This document shows positions 36,486-45,132 of a stretch of 64,000 nt of DNA, piece by piece. Positions within the stretch are counted from its first letter, which is position 1; each line of letters begins with the position of its first letter. The DNA is taken from NCBI GenBank assembly GCA_002314875.1, contig DCHS01000017.1, forward strand, positions 124,001 through 188,000, given 5' to 3'. The notes beneath the pieces were generated by a model. The model had not been told where the DNA came from and made no database searches. It saw nothing but the letters and a program-made list of their open reading frames with translations. Made by a program: the position numbers and the translations under genes. The stretch is from Prevotellaceae bacterium UBA1746. GTDB taxonomy: Bacteria; Bacteroidota; Bacteroidia; Bacteroidales; Bacteroidaceae.

Positions 36486-37751
36486 ATGGAATTAAAAAGA
36501 GTAGTAGTTACCGGCCTCGGTGCCCTTACTCCCGTAGGAAACAATATTGAGGAAACTTGGAATAACCTTGTAAATGGTGTTAGCGGTGCCGCTCCCATCC
36601 AGGGTTTCGATGCCTCCATGTTCAAGACACAGTTCGCATGTGAAGTAAAGAACTTCAATGCCACAGATTTCATTGACCGCAAAGAGTGCCGCAAGATGGA
36701 CCCTTATGAGCAGTATGCGCTCGTGGCAGCAATGGAAGCTGTGAAAGACAGTGGTATGGATCTCGAAACCGTTGACAAGAACCGTATTGGTGTTGTTCTC
36801 GGCGTAGGTATCGGTGGTATCCACACTTTCCAGGAGCAGATCAGCGAATATGCGATCAATGGCGCTGAGAAGGGTCCCCGTTTCAGCCCCTTCTTCATCC
36901 CTAAGATGATTGCTGACATCGCTGCTGGTCAGATTTCCATCCAGTATGGTTTCCATGGCCCTAACTACACCACAACTTCTGCTTGTGCTTCCAGTACCAA
37001 CGCTATCGCTGATGCGTTCAACCTTATCCGTCTCGGTAAGGCTAACGTAATGGTTACTGGCGGTGCTGAGGCTGCTATCACCACTGGTGGTGTCGGTGGT
37101 TTCACCGCAATGCACGCTCTTTCTACCCGCAACGACGATCCCACTCGTGCCAGCCGTCCCTTCAGTGCCAGCCGTGATGGTTTCGTAATGGGTGAAGGTG
37201 CTGGTGTCCTCATCCTTGAAGAACTTGAGCATGCAAAGGCTCGTGGCGCCAAGATCTATTGCGAACTCGTTGGTGTTGGTATGAGTGCTGATGCTCACCA
37301 CATCACCGCTTCTCATCCCGAAGGCCTCGGTGCCAAGCTCGTGATGGAAAATGCTCTCGAAGATGCAGAAATGAAGCCTGAAGATATCGACTACATCAAC
37401 GTTCACGGTACTTCAACCCCCGTTGGTGATATCTCTGAAGCAAAGGCTATTGCTGCTGTATTCGGTAAGCACGCTTACGAACTCAACATCTCTTCTACCA
37501 AGTCTATGACCGGTCACCTTCTCGGTGCCGCTGGTGCTGTTGAGGCTATCGTTTGCTGTCTTTCTGTGAAGAACGACATCGTTCCCCCCACCATCAACCA
37601 TGATGACGATGACCGCGACGAGAACATCGACTACGATATGAACTTCACTTTCAACAAGGCTCAGCATCGTACCGTTCGCGCTGCACTTTCTAACACCTTC
37701 GGTTTCGGTGGTCATAACGCTTGCTGTATCGTAAAGAAGTACGAAGCATAA
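36486..37751 (+). CDS. fabF: 3-oxoacyl-[acyl-carrier-protein] synthase II
   Basis: Condensing enzyme of fatty acid elongation, 421 residues, normal length. The catalytic triad is Cys167 (TTSACASSTNA), His307 (NVHGTSTPVGD) and His344 (SMTGHLLGAAG). The N-terminus RVVVTGLGALTPVGN and the C-terminal block NTFGFGGHNACCIV are family hallmarks. It acts with AcpP, encoded just upstream. Confidence 0.98.
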   Translation: MELKRVVVTGLGALTPVGNNIEETWNNLVNGVSGAAPIQGFDASMFKTQFACEVKNFNATDFIDRKECRKMDPYEQYALVAAMEAVKDSGMDLETVDKNRIGVVLGVGIGGIHTFQEQISEYAINGAEKGPRFSPFFIPKMIADIAAGQISIQYGFHGPNYTTTSACASSTNAIADAFNLIRLGKANVMVTGGAEAAITTGGVGGFTAMHALSTRNDDPTRASRPFSASRDGFVMGEGAGVLILEELEHAKARGAKIYCELVGVGMSADAHHITASHPEGLGAKLVMENALEDAEMKPEDIDYINVHGTSTPVGDISEAKAIAAVFGKHAYELNISSTKSMTGHLLGAAGAVEAIVCCLSVKNDIVPPTINHDDDDRDENIDYDMNFTFNKAQHRTVRAALSNTFGFGGHNACCIVKKYEA

Positions 37752-37802
37752 GAAACTGTTTCCTAACGCATTTCAGTTAGGTTGAATAACACAACAACAT
37801 AA

Positions 37803-37838
37803 TGCGCTTAGCAGTCCTCTCTGGGATTGCTAAGCGTA
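37803..37838 (+). other. Stem-loop 16 nt before the rnc start
   Basis: CGCTTAGCAGTCC (37805-37817) pairs with GGATTGCTAAGCG (37824-37836), 13 bp with one G-U pair and a 6-nt loop, extendable by two pairs. No T tract follows. CCTAAC/GTTAGG (about 37762-37781) forms a smaller hairpin upstream. Placement before rnc recalls RNase III leader hairpins. Confidence 0.6.
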
Positions 37839-37854
37839 CATTCAGTATTATATT

Positions 37855-39561
37855 ATGAGCAATTTTATCGATGGGGTGAAGCTCTGGTTCTCAAGGGACA
37901 AGGAGTTTCGCTCTGCCCTTTTCGATATTATGGGGTTCTATCCTCACAATGTCGAATTCTATCGCATAGCCTTTGCCCATAAGTCGCAGGAATACAAGTC
38001 CAAAAAGACGGGTGACCGTCCTTTGAATAATGAACGCCTCGAATACCTTGGCGACGCTGTTTTAGAAACCGTGGTCAGCGACATCGTGTACCACCATTTC
38101 CAAAATAAACGCGAAGGATTCCTTACCAATACTCGTTCAAAGATTGTCAGCCGTGAGTCTCTCGGCAAGTTGGCCAAAGAACTTGGCATTGACCGATTAA
38201 TTCAAAGTAACACTTATAGCAAAGCCCATAATTCCTTCCTTGAGGGAAATGCTTTTGAGGCTTTGATGGGCGCAATCTACCTGGACCGTGGCTTTGACTA
38301 CGCCTTCCGCTTCATTGAGAAGCGCATCATCGGGCAACTTCTCGATCTGGAGAGCGTTGCCCATAAAGAAGTGAACTTTAAGAGTAAACTTCTTGAATAT
38401 TGCCAGAAGAACCGCCTGCGTATCGATTTCAAGGATAAGCAGACCGGTACAAGCGGCAACAATCCCTCTTTTGAGGCAACGATTATCATCGAAGGTCTCT
38501 TCGCTGGTGACGGCCGTGGTTTCTCCAAGAAGGAGGCCCATCAGAATGCCGCTCGTGAGGCTTTGACCCGTATGCGCCGTGAACCTAAGATGGAAGATGA
38601 AATCTTCCGTTCTAAGGAAAAGCGCACAGCCATGGAGGCTGATCCCTGCTTCGTTCTTCCTGTCATCGAAGAGATTGAACAAGATCTCGCTCGTGAGGCA
38701 GAAAACAAGCAGAAGGAAACTCCCGTTCCCCAAGCTGCTAAAACTCAGCCTGCAAAGCCCCAGCCTGCGAAGTCCCAGCCGATGAAGCCTGTAAAGCCTG
38801 AGGCTCCTAAGGCCAAGGAAACAGAACTCAAAGTTGTTGAGGCTGCTCCCGTTGCAGAAGAAACTCCTGCTCCTACTCCTAAGAAGAAGCATCGCGTTCG
38901 TGGCAAGCGCCAGAATGCAGAAAGTTTCACCAACACGGAACCCGTTGCAGCAGAGACTTCACACCGTGCTGAAAAGGCCGCAGCAAAGACTGAGGAAATA
39001 AAGCGCGAGGCTCGTCGTCGCAGAGCTCACAAGGACCTGAAGAAAGCTACCGAGGGCATGGATCTTCCCGAAGATATGGCTCCGGAAGAAACGCTTGCAG
39101 AAGTTAAGGCGTTCATTGCAGAAGCAAAAAATGCTGCAGAGACTCCTGCAGATGCTCCTGTAAAGAAGCCTCGTCGTACGCGTAAGCCTGCTAAAAAGTC
39201 CGATGAAACCAAGGAAATTGTAGAAAATGATTCCAAGGAAGTACCAAATGTTGTAGAGGAAACTCCCAAGGAAGCAACGGAGACTTCGGCAGAAACTCCA
39301 GTAAAAAAGCCTCGTCGTACACGCAAGCCTGCGACTAAGAAGAAGGCAGAAACTCCTTCTGAGGCTCCTACAACCGAAGCTCCTGCAACCTCAATTTCTG
39401 CAATCGAAGTTCCCGCTGCAGAAACACCCGCAGCCGAAACTCCAGCAAAGAAGCCTCGTCGTACGCGTAAGACGAACAAAACAGCAAAAACCACCAATTC
39501 AGATGCTCCTGCAAAACCCGTAGAGGCACCTGTTGACCATGTTATCAATACAGAAAAATAA
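37855..39561 (+). CDS. rnc: Ribonuclease III with long repetitive basic tail (568 aa)
   Basis: The first 245 residues are a complete RNase III. The catalytic domain has the signature NNERLEYLGDAVLE (58-71, with Glu60 and Asp67) and the second acidic site in GNAFEALMGAIYLD. The double-stranded RNA-binding domain spans about 174-241 (NNPSFEATIIIEG, KKEAHQNAAREALTRM). The remaining 320 residues are low-complexity Ala/Pro/Lys/Glu. They hold three near-copies of KKPRRTRK plus other basic clusters (KKKHRVRGKR, REARRRRAHK) separated by acidic Glu/Thr/Ala stretches. Typical RNase III has 220-320 residues, so this is unusually long. The frame is continuous with no sign of a fusion to a second gene. 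Confidence 0.95.
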   Translation: MSNFIDGVKLWFSRDKEFRSALFDIMGFYPHNVEFYRIAFAHKSQEYKSKKTGDRPLNNERLEYLGDAVLETVVSDIVYHHFQNKREGFLTNTRSKIVSRESLGKLAKELGIDRLIQSNTYSKAHNSFLEGNAFEALMGAIYLDRGFDYAFRFIEKRIIGQLLDLESVAHKEVNFKSKLLEYCQKNRLRIDFKDKQTGTSGNNPSFEATIIIEGLFAGDGRGFSKKEAHQNAAREALTRMRREPKMEDEIFRSKEKRTAMEADPCFVLPVIEEIEQDLAREAENKQKETPVPQAAKTQPAKPQPAKSQPMKPVKPEAPKAKETELKVVEAAPVAEETPAPTPKKKHRVRGKRQNAESFTNTEPVAAETSHRAEKAAAKTEEIKREARRRRAHKDLKKATEGMDLPEDMAPEETLAEVKAFIAEAKNAAETPADAPVKKPRRTRKPAKKSDETKEIVENDSKEVPNVVEETPKEATETSAETPVKKPRRTRKPATKKKAETPSEAPTTEAPATSISAIEVPAAETPAAETPAKKPRRTRKTNKTAKTTNSDAPAKPVEAPVDHVINTEK

Positions 39562-39572
39562 AAGAAAACACT

Positions 39573-40040
39573 ATGGCATATATGACCCAAGAGGGCTACG
39601 ACAAGAAAGTAGCTCAACTCAAGCATATGGAGCAGATCGAACGTCCCGAAGCATCTGCTGCTATTGCAGAAGCCCGCGACAAGGGTGACCTCTCTGAAAA
39701 CGCAGAATACGATGCTGCTAAGGAAGCACAGGCTGTTCTCGAAACCAAAATTGCAGAACTCAAGGCTGTTATCGCCGCTGCAAAGATCATCGACCCTACT
39801 AAACTTCGCACCGATGTTGTTCAGATTCTCTCTACCGTTGAGATGAAGAATGTCAAGATGGGTATGAAGATGAAGTACACCATTGTTTCTGAAAGCGAAG
39901 CTGACCTCCGTGCTGGTAAGATTTCCAGTGCAACTCCTATCGCTCAGGCTCTTTTGAACCACAAGGTAGGTGATATCGTTGAGGCTCAGACTCCCCGTGG
40001 CAACATTGAACTCGAAATTCTCAGCATCACCGTAGAATAA
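39573..40040 (+). CDS. greA: Transcription elongation factor GreA
   Basis: The protein has 155 residues. It has the N-terminal coiled coil with the acidic tip (EARDKGDLSENAEYDAAKEA) that enters the RNA polymerase secondary channel, and the C-terminal FKBP-like domain (ATPIAQALLNHKVGDIVE). It rescues backtracked polymerase by stimulating transcript cleavage. It starts 11 bp after rnc and probably shares its transcript. Confidence 0.96.
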   Translation: MAYMTQEGYDKKVAQLKHMEQIERPEASAAIAEARDKGDLSENAEYDAAKEAQAVLETKIAELKAVIAAAKIIDPTKLRTDVVQILSTVEMKNVKMGMKMKYTIVSESEADLRAGKISSATPIAQALLNHKVGDIVEAQTPRGNIELEILSITVE

Positions 40041-40116
40041 TCTGGAACTGCCAGCCAATCCGGTTTCATCGAAAACCAAAGATTACTGGTTCTTCTAGTT
40101 TCACTAGAAATATCTT

Positions 40117-40150
40117 AAAAACTCCTGCATTTCCTTTGTGGGAGTTTTTT
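40117..40150 (+). terminator. Terminator after greA
   Basis: AAAAACTCC (40117-40125) and GGAGTTTTT (40141-40149) form the stem, with the T tract inside the 3' arm. A small hairpin TTCTAGT/ACTAGAA (40093-40109) precedes it. The loop contains the -33 box of the next promoter. Confidence 0.75.
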
Positions 40151-40165
40151 TTATGCGTAACTTTG
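40135..40165 (+). promoter_or_regulatory. Promoter of the HIT gene, nested in the greA terminator
   Basis: TTTG at 40135-40138 and TAACTTTG at 40158-40165 are separated by 19 bp, a full consensus match. The -33 box lies in the loop of the preceding terminator hairpin. The HIT gene begins at 40194. Confidence 0.65.
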
Positions 40166-40193
40166 CCCACGCAAATTCTAAATTCCCCATACT

Positions 40194-40592
40194 ATGAGTA
40201 TTTTCAGCAAAATCGCCGCAGGCGAAATACCTTCTTACAAGTGTGCAGAAGACGATCGCTTCTATGCTTTCCTGGATATCAATCCCGTAGCAAAAGGCCA
40301 CACCCTTGTGATTCCTCGCGAAGAAGTGGATTATATCTTTGATATCGACGATGATACTTTGGCAGACTATCATGTTTTTGCCAAGAAGGTTGCTGTTGCC
40401 ATCAAGCAGGTACTTCCTTGCATCAAGGTTGGTGTTGCGGTGCTCGGCCTTGAAGTTCCCCACGCTCACATCCATCTTATCCCTATGCAGTCAGAAGGTG
40501 ATATGGACTTCCGTAAGCCCAAGCTTCAGTTGCCCGCAGAAGAAATGCAGGCTATCGCCGACCAGATCTACGCTGCTTTCAAGGCGCTTTGA
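40194..40592 (+). CDS. HIT family nucleotide hydrolase/transferase
   Basis: Cytoplasmic protein of 132 residues with the histidine triad VPHAHIHLIPM (His90, His92, His94). The N-terminus begins SIFSKIAAGEIPSYK and GHTLVIPREEVDYIFD is typical of HINT-like bacterial members. Such enzymes cleave nucleoside phosphoramidates or dinucleotides; the physiological substrate is not known. It is 30 bp upstream of the fucosidase gene. Confidence 0.93.
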   Translation: MSIFSKIAAGEIPSYKCAEDDRFYAFLDINPVAKGHTLVIPREEVDYIFDIDDDTLADYHVFAKKVAVAIKQVLPCIKVGVAVLGLEVPHAHIHLIPMQSEGDMDFRKPKLQLPAEEMQAIADQIYAAFKAL

Positions 40593-40622
40593 TAAGTAGT
40601 TAAACCTTACCTTCCTTTCCCC

Positions 40623-42998
40623 ATGAAACGACTCACCGCATTAATCTTCGCGATGCTCTGTTTGACCGGAGTATATGCACAAGTTCCGGCGGGCCATACC
40701 ATTTGGTTCGATACTCCGAGTACCAGTGACTCGGATTGGGAAACGCGTTCATTGCCTATTGGTAATGGTAACATTGGTGCCAATGTTTTCGGCAATATCG
40801 CTACTGAATACCTCACGCTGAACGAGAAGTCTCTCTGGCTGGGAGGTCCTAATTCCAAGATTGGTACGAAAGCCTATTGGGATGCCAACAAGCAGAGCGC
40901 TGCTGTGCTGAAGGAGATTCGCCGTGCATTCCTTGACAAGGATTTTGAAAAAGCTGACTACCTTACCACGGAAAATTTCAACGGCAATATTCCCTACGAT
41001 ACCGTTGCCTTCGGAGGATTTACCACCCTCGGTGATCTTCGTATAGAGACAGGTCTGAAGCCTGAGGGCGTCAGCCAGTATGTTCGTGCGTTAAGTGTAG
41101 ATAGTGCTTTCACAACGGTGAACTTTGTCGCTGATGGCATTCGCTACGAACGTCGTGCTTTTGTCTCTTATCCCGACAATATGCTCGTCCTTCGCTTTAC
41201 GGCAAATGCTGCTGGCAAGCAGAACCTTTCCCTCCGCTATAATCCGAACACAACAGCAACCGGAACGACCGTTGCTGAAGGAAAAGACGGTATTGTCTAT
41301 CGCGGCACCTTGAACAACAATGGCATGGCCTTTGTGGTTCGCATCAAGGCTATTCTTCGCGGAGGCTCCCTCCAGAATTCCAACGGAACGCTCGTTGCCA
41401 AGAATGCCGATGAGGTGATGTTCCTGCTGACCGCTGATACGGATTACAAGATCAACTTCGATCCTGATTATAATGATCCCAAGTCCTTTGTCGGTGTTGA
41501 TCCTGACAAGACCACAGCCCAGTGGATAAAGAAGGCGGCAAAGAAGGATTACAATAAACTGTTTGCTACCCATCTCAAGGATTTCAAGGCATTGTACGAC
41601 CGCGTTGCTCTTTCTTTGCCAAAAGATAAAACGGCTAACGCTGCCACTCCGACCTATGCCCGTTTGGAGAACTACCGTCAGGGTGCCAGCGACTTCGATC
41701 TCGAAGAGACCTATTTCCAGTACGGTCGCTATCTGTTGATCGCCTCTTCCCGTCCCGGCAATCTCCCTGCGAATCTTCAGGGTATCTGGGCCAATGGTCT
41801 TGATGGCCCCTGGCATGTGGATTATCACAACAACATCAATATCCAGATGAACTACTGGCCAGCACTGACCTGCAACCTTGCAGAATGTCAGGAACCACTG
41901 ACCGATTTCATCGAGATGCAGCGCAAGCCCGGTGCCGTTACCGCTAAGAAATATTTCAATGCCCGCGGTTGGACAACGAGCATCTCCAGCAATCCTTTCG
42001 GTTTCACCGCTCCCCTGATTGACAAGGCGATGTCCTGGAACCTGAATCCCGTTGCAGGTCCCTGGCTGGCCACTCATCTTTGGGAATATTACGCATTTAC
42101 CCGTGACAAGAGTTTCTTGAAGAATACGGCCTATCCTATTTTGAAAGAAGCAGCCGATTTCTGTTGTGATTTTCTTTGGCAGAAACCTGACGGCACCTTG
42201 ACGGCCGCTCCTTCCACCTCTCCTGAACATGGAACGGTTGACGAAGGAACAACCTTTACCCATGCCGTTATCCGTGAAGTCCTCGGCGAAGCTATTGAAG
42301 CTGCTAATATCCTTTCGGAGAACACCAATGACATCGCAACCTGGAGCAGCAATCTGGCAGCTCTCGCTCCTTACAAGATTGGTCGCTATGGCCAGTTGAT
42401 GGAGTGGAGTCGCGATATCGATGATCCCGACGATCATCACCGTCATGTCAACCACCTCTTCGGTTTGCATCCGGGCAGCAGTATTTCTCCTGTATTGAAT
42501 CCCGATCTCGCTGAGGCCTCCCGTGTTGTTCTTGAACATCGTGGTGATGGTGCTACAGGCTGGTCAATGGGTTGGAAACTCAACCAGTGGGCACGCCTTC
42601 AGGATGGCAATCATTCTTATACGCTCTTCCAGAACCTGCTGAAAGACGGAACGGCTGATAACCTTTGGGATATGCATCCCCCCTTCCAGATTGACGGAAA
42701 TTTCGGTGGCACTGCAGGTATCGCCGAGATGCTTCTCCAAAGCCAGTCCCTCTGCGTGCAGCTTCTTCCCGCTCTCCCCGACGCTTGGAGCGAGGGTAGT
42801 GTGAAGGGCCTTTGTGCAAGAGGCGGTTTCACCGTTGATATCACCTGGAAAGACGGAAAACTTTCAGAAGCCACCATTACCTCCCGCGACGGCCAGCCCT
42901 GTTCTGTCCGTTATGGAGAAGAGACATTGGAATTTGAAACATCTGTTGGAAAAACCTATAAAATAATCAACTATAACAATTACCTGAAATTGCAGTAA
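40623..42998 (+). CDS. GH95 family alpha-L-fucosidase, exported (791 aa)
   Basis: Signal peptide MKRLTALIFAMLCLTGVYA. The N-terminal beta domain has SLPIGNGNIGANVFGN and LTLNEKSLWLGGP, hallmarks of GH95. In the (alpha/alpha)6 barrel Asn404 and Asn406 lie in HNNINIQMNYWPA, Glu535 in PSTSPEHGTV and Asp691 in QIDGNFGGTAGIAEM. These correspond to the asparagine pair, catalytic acid and aspartate described for the Bifidobacterium enzyme AfcA. GH95 enzymes mostly remove alpha-1,2-fucose by inversion; some act on alpha-L-galactose. Probably periplasmic. Its stop codon overlaps the dsbD start by one base (TAATG), indicating translational coupling or at least co-transcription. Confidence 0.93.
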   Translation: MKRLTALIFAMLCLTGVYAQVPAGHTIWFDTPSTSDSDWETRSLPIGNGNIGANVFGNIATEYLTLNEKSLWLGGPNSKIGTKAYWDANKQSAAVLKEIRRAFLDKDFEKADYLTTENFNGNIPYDTVAFGGFTTLGDLRIETGLKPEGVSQYVRALSVDSAFTTVNFVADGIRYERRAFVSYPDNMLVLRFTANAAGKQNLSLRYNPNTTATGTTVAEGKDGIVYRGTLNNNGMAFVVRIKAILRGGSLQNSNGTLVAKNADEVMFLLTADTDYKINFDPDYNDPKSFVGVDPDKTTAQWIKKAAKKDYNKLFATHLKDFKALYDRVALSLPKDKTANAATPTYARLENYRQGASDFDLEETYFQYGRYLLIASSRPGNLPANLQGIWANGLDGPWHVDYHNNINIQMNYWPALTCNLAECQEPLTDFIEMQRKPGAVTAKKYFNARGWTTSISSNPFGFTAPLIDKAMSWNLNPVAGPWLATHLWEYYAFTRDKSFLKNTAYPILKEAADFCCDFLWQKPDGTLTAAPSTSPEHGTVDEGTTFTHAVIREVLGEAIEAANILSENTNDIATWSSNLAALAPYKIGRYGQLMEWSRDIDDPDDHHRHVNHLFGLHPGSSISPVLNPDLAEASRVVLEHRGDGATGWSMGWKLNQWARLQDGNHSYTLFQNLLKDGTADNLWDMHPPFQIDGNFGGTAGIAEMLLQSQSLCVQLLPALPDAWSEGSVKGLCARGGFTVDITWKDGKLSEATITSRDGQPCSVRYGEETLEFETSVGKTYKIINYNNYLKLQ

Positions 42999-45016
42999 TG
43001 AAACGATTTCTAACCTTTTTGGCTATCACATTAGCCGTTTTGACAGCTTCGGCTCAGGTTAATTTCTCCGTAAACTACAAGCGCGTCAGTCCTACTGAGA
43101 TTGATGTCATCTTTACGGGAACTGCCGCTCCTGGCTGGCACATCTATGGTACCAACATTCCTGATGGTGGTCCCACTCCTGCCTCCTTTAATATTGACTC
43201 TGCCAAGGGCGTGAAGCTCAAGGGTGGTCTCAAGGGTGGTCCTGGTCTTAAGAATGTCGAAGATCCTATTTTTGAGATGCCGGTAAGTTTCTATGAAGGA
43301 AAGGCTACTTTCACCCAGCGTCTCGAACTCACCGAAAAGAACTACGATTTCAAGGGTTATCTCAAGTTCGGTGCCTGCAACGATGAGAACTGCCTTCCTC
43401 CTACCAGCGTAGATTGCGCTGTAAAGGGTGCTGACGGTCCTGACAAGGCTGCTGCCGTAGAAGAGACTCCTGCTGAAGAAGAAACTCCCGTAGAGGCTGC
43501 CGTTGATTCTGCTGCCGCTGTTGTTCCTGTTGTGGTTGACAGCGCTGCTGCCAGCAAACTCTGGACTCCCGTTATCAAGGAACTCAACGATTATGGCAAT
43601 GCCAACAATACCGCTGGTAAGAGCCTTTGGGTTATCTTCGGTCTCGGTATCCTCGGTGGTCTCGTTGCCCTCCTCACTCCCTGTGTATGGCCCATCATTC
43701 CCATGACGGTAAGCTTCTTCCTGAAGCGTGCCAAGGACGACCGTAAGAAGGGTATCAAGGACGCTATCACTTATGGTATCAGCATCGTTGTTATCTATGT
43801 TGCACTTGGTCTTATCATCACGAGCCTCTTCGGTGCTTCCGCTTTGAATGACCTCTCAACGAATGCAGTCTTCAACATCCTCTTCTTCCTGATGTTGGTA
43901 GTCTTCGCAGCAAGCTTCCTCGGTGGATTTGAAATTACCCTCCCCAGCAGTTGGACTTCCGGCGTTGACAGCAAGGCAGAAAAGACCACCGGTCTCCTCA
44001 GCATCTTCCTGATGGCCTTCACCCTCAGCCTCGTCAGCTTCAGCTGTACCGGTCCTATTATCGGTTTCCTCCTCGTTGAAGTAAGTACCAGCGGCGGTAC
44101 TGCCATTGCTCCTACCATCGGTATGTTGGGCTTCGCTATCGCTCTCGCTGTTCCCTTCACCTTCTTCGCTATGTTCCCCAGCTTGCTGAAGAAGACCAGC
44201 CGCGGTGGTAATTGGATGAACCAGATCAAGGTAGTTCTCGGTCTCCTCGAATTGGCATTTGCCTTCAAGTTCTTCTCTGTTGCCGACCTCGCTTATCAGT
44301 GGCATCTCCTCGACCGCGAAACCTTCCTCTGCATTTGGATTGGTATCTTTGCAACTCTTGCTTTCTATCTCTTCGGCTGGATTCGCTTCCCCCACGATGA
44401 AGTTGATCCCGATGAGGGTTATAAGACCAGCGTTCCCGCTTATTTCATCGGTCTTGCTTCCTTCGCTTTCGCTATCTATATGATTCCTGGTCTCTGGGGT
44501 GCTCCCTGTAAGGCTGTCAGCGCTTTCGCTCCTCCCATGAATACTCAGGACTTCAAGCTCGTTGAACTCAAGGTTGAACCCAAGTTCCTCGATTACGAAG
44601 AAGGTATGGCTTATGCTAAGGCTCATAACAAGCCCGTCATGGTGGACTTCACCGGTTATGGCTGTGTAAACTGCCGTAAGATGGAAATGGCTGTATGGCA
44701 GGATAGCAAGGTTCGCGACATGCTCAACGATGACTATGTTCTCATCTCTCTCTATGTTGATGAGAAGAAGCCTCTCGCAGAACCCATCGTCGTTCAGGAA
44801 AATGGTCAGGAAGTGAAGCTTCGTACCGTCGGTGACCGTTGGAGCTATCTCCAGCGTTCCAAGTTCGGTGCAAACGCTCAGCCCTTCTATGTTCTCCTTA
44901 ACAATGAAGGTGAGCCTATCGGTCCTTCTCGCAGCTACGACGAAGATATCGATGCCTACGTAAACTTCCTGAAGGCTGGTCTTTCTGAATACAAGAACCA
45001 GGCTGTAGCTGAATAA
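42998..45016 (+). CDS. dsbD: Thiol:disulfide interchange protein DsbD
   Basis: Envelope protein of 672 residues moving reducing power from cytoplasmic thioredoxin to the periplasm. A signal peptide is followed by the N-terminal DsbD-alpha domain with Cys127 and Cys132 (GACNDENCLPP). An acidic Ala/Glu linker (about 145-185) leads to the membrane domain (about 205-505). That domain carries the redox pair Cys229 (TPCVWPIIP) and Cys350 (FSCTGPIIG). The C-terminal thioredoxin domain has GCVNC (Cys556, Cys559). All six conserved cysteines are thus present. Confidence 0.95.
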   Translation: MKRFLTFLAITLAVLTASAQVNFSVNYKRVSPTEIDVIFTGTAAPGWHIYGTNIPDGGPTPASFNIDSAKGVKLKGGLKGGPGLKNVEDPIFEMPVSFYEGKATFTQRLELTEKNYDFKGYLKFGACNDENCLPPTSVDCAVKGADGPDKAAAVEETPAEEETPVEAAVDSAAAVVPVVVDSAAASKLWTPVIKELNDYGNANNTAGKSLWVIFGLGILGGLVALLTPCVWPIIPMTVSFFLKRAKDDRKKGIKDAITYGISIVVIYVALGLIITSLFGASALNDLSTNAVFNILFFLMLVVFAASFLGGFEITLPSSWTSGVDSKAEKTTGLLSIFLMAFTLSLVSFSCTGPIIGFLLVEVSTSGGTAIAPTIGMLGFAIALAVPFTFFAMFPSLLKKTSRGGNWMNQIKVVLGLLELAFAFKFFSVADLAYQWHLLDRETFLCIWIGIFATLAFYLFGWIRFPHDEVDPDEGYKTSVPAYFIGLASFAFAIYMIPGLWGAPCKAVSAFAPPMNTQDFKLVELKVEPKFLDYEEGMAYAKAHNKPVMVDFTGYGCVNCRKMEMAVWQDSKVRDMLNDDYVLISLYVDEKKPLAEPIVVQENGQEVKLRTVGDRWSYLQRSKFGANAQPFYVLLNNEGEPIGPSRSYDEDIDAYVNFLKAGLSEYKNQAVAE

Positions 45017-45041
45017 TCCCTCCTTTTTAAATATATATTTG

Positions 45042-45089
45042 CACTCTCCCTTACCTCTCCCTTGAGAGGGATAAGGGAGAGTGTTTTTT
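45042..45089 (+). terminator. Terminator after dsbD
   Basis: CACTCTCCCTTA (45042-45053) pairs with TAAGGGAGAGTG (45072-45083), with a further inner CCTCTC/GAGAGG stem. TTTTTT follows at once. Confidence 0.88.
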
Positions 45090-45132
45090 GTGCTCCTTGC
45101 GTTGTGCTTGGAGTGCTCGCTCCAAGTTTATT

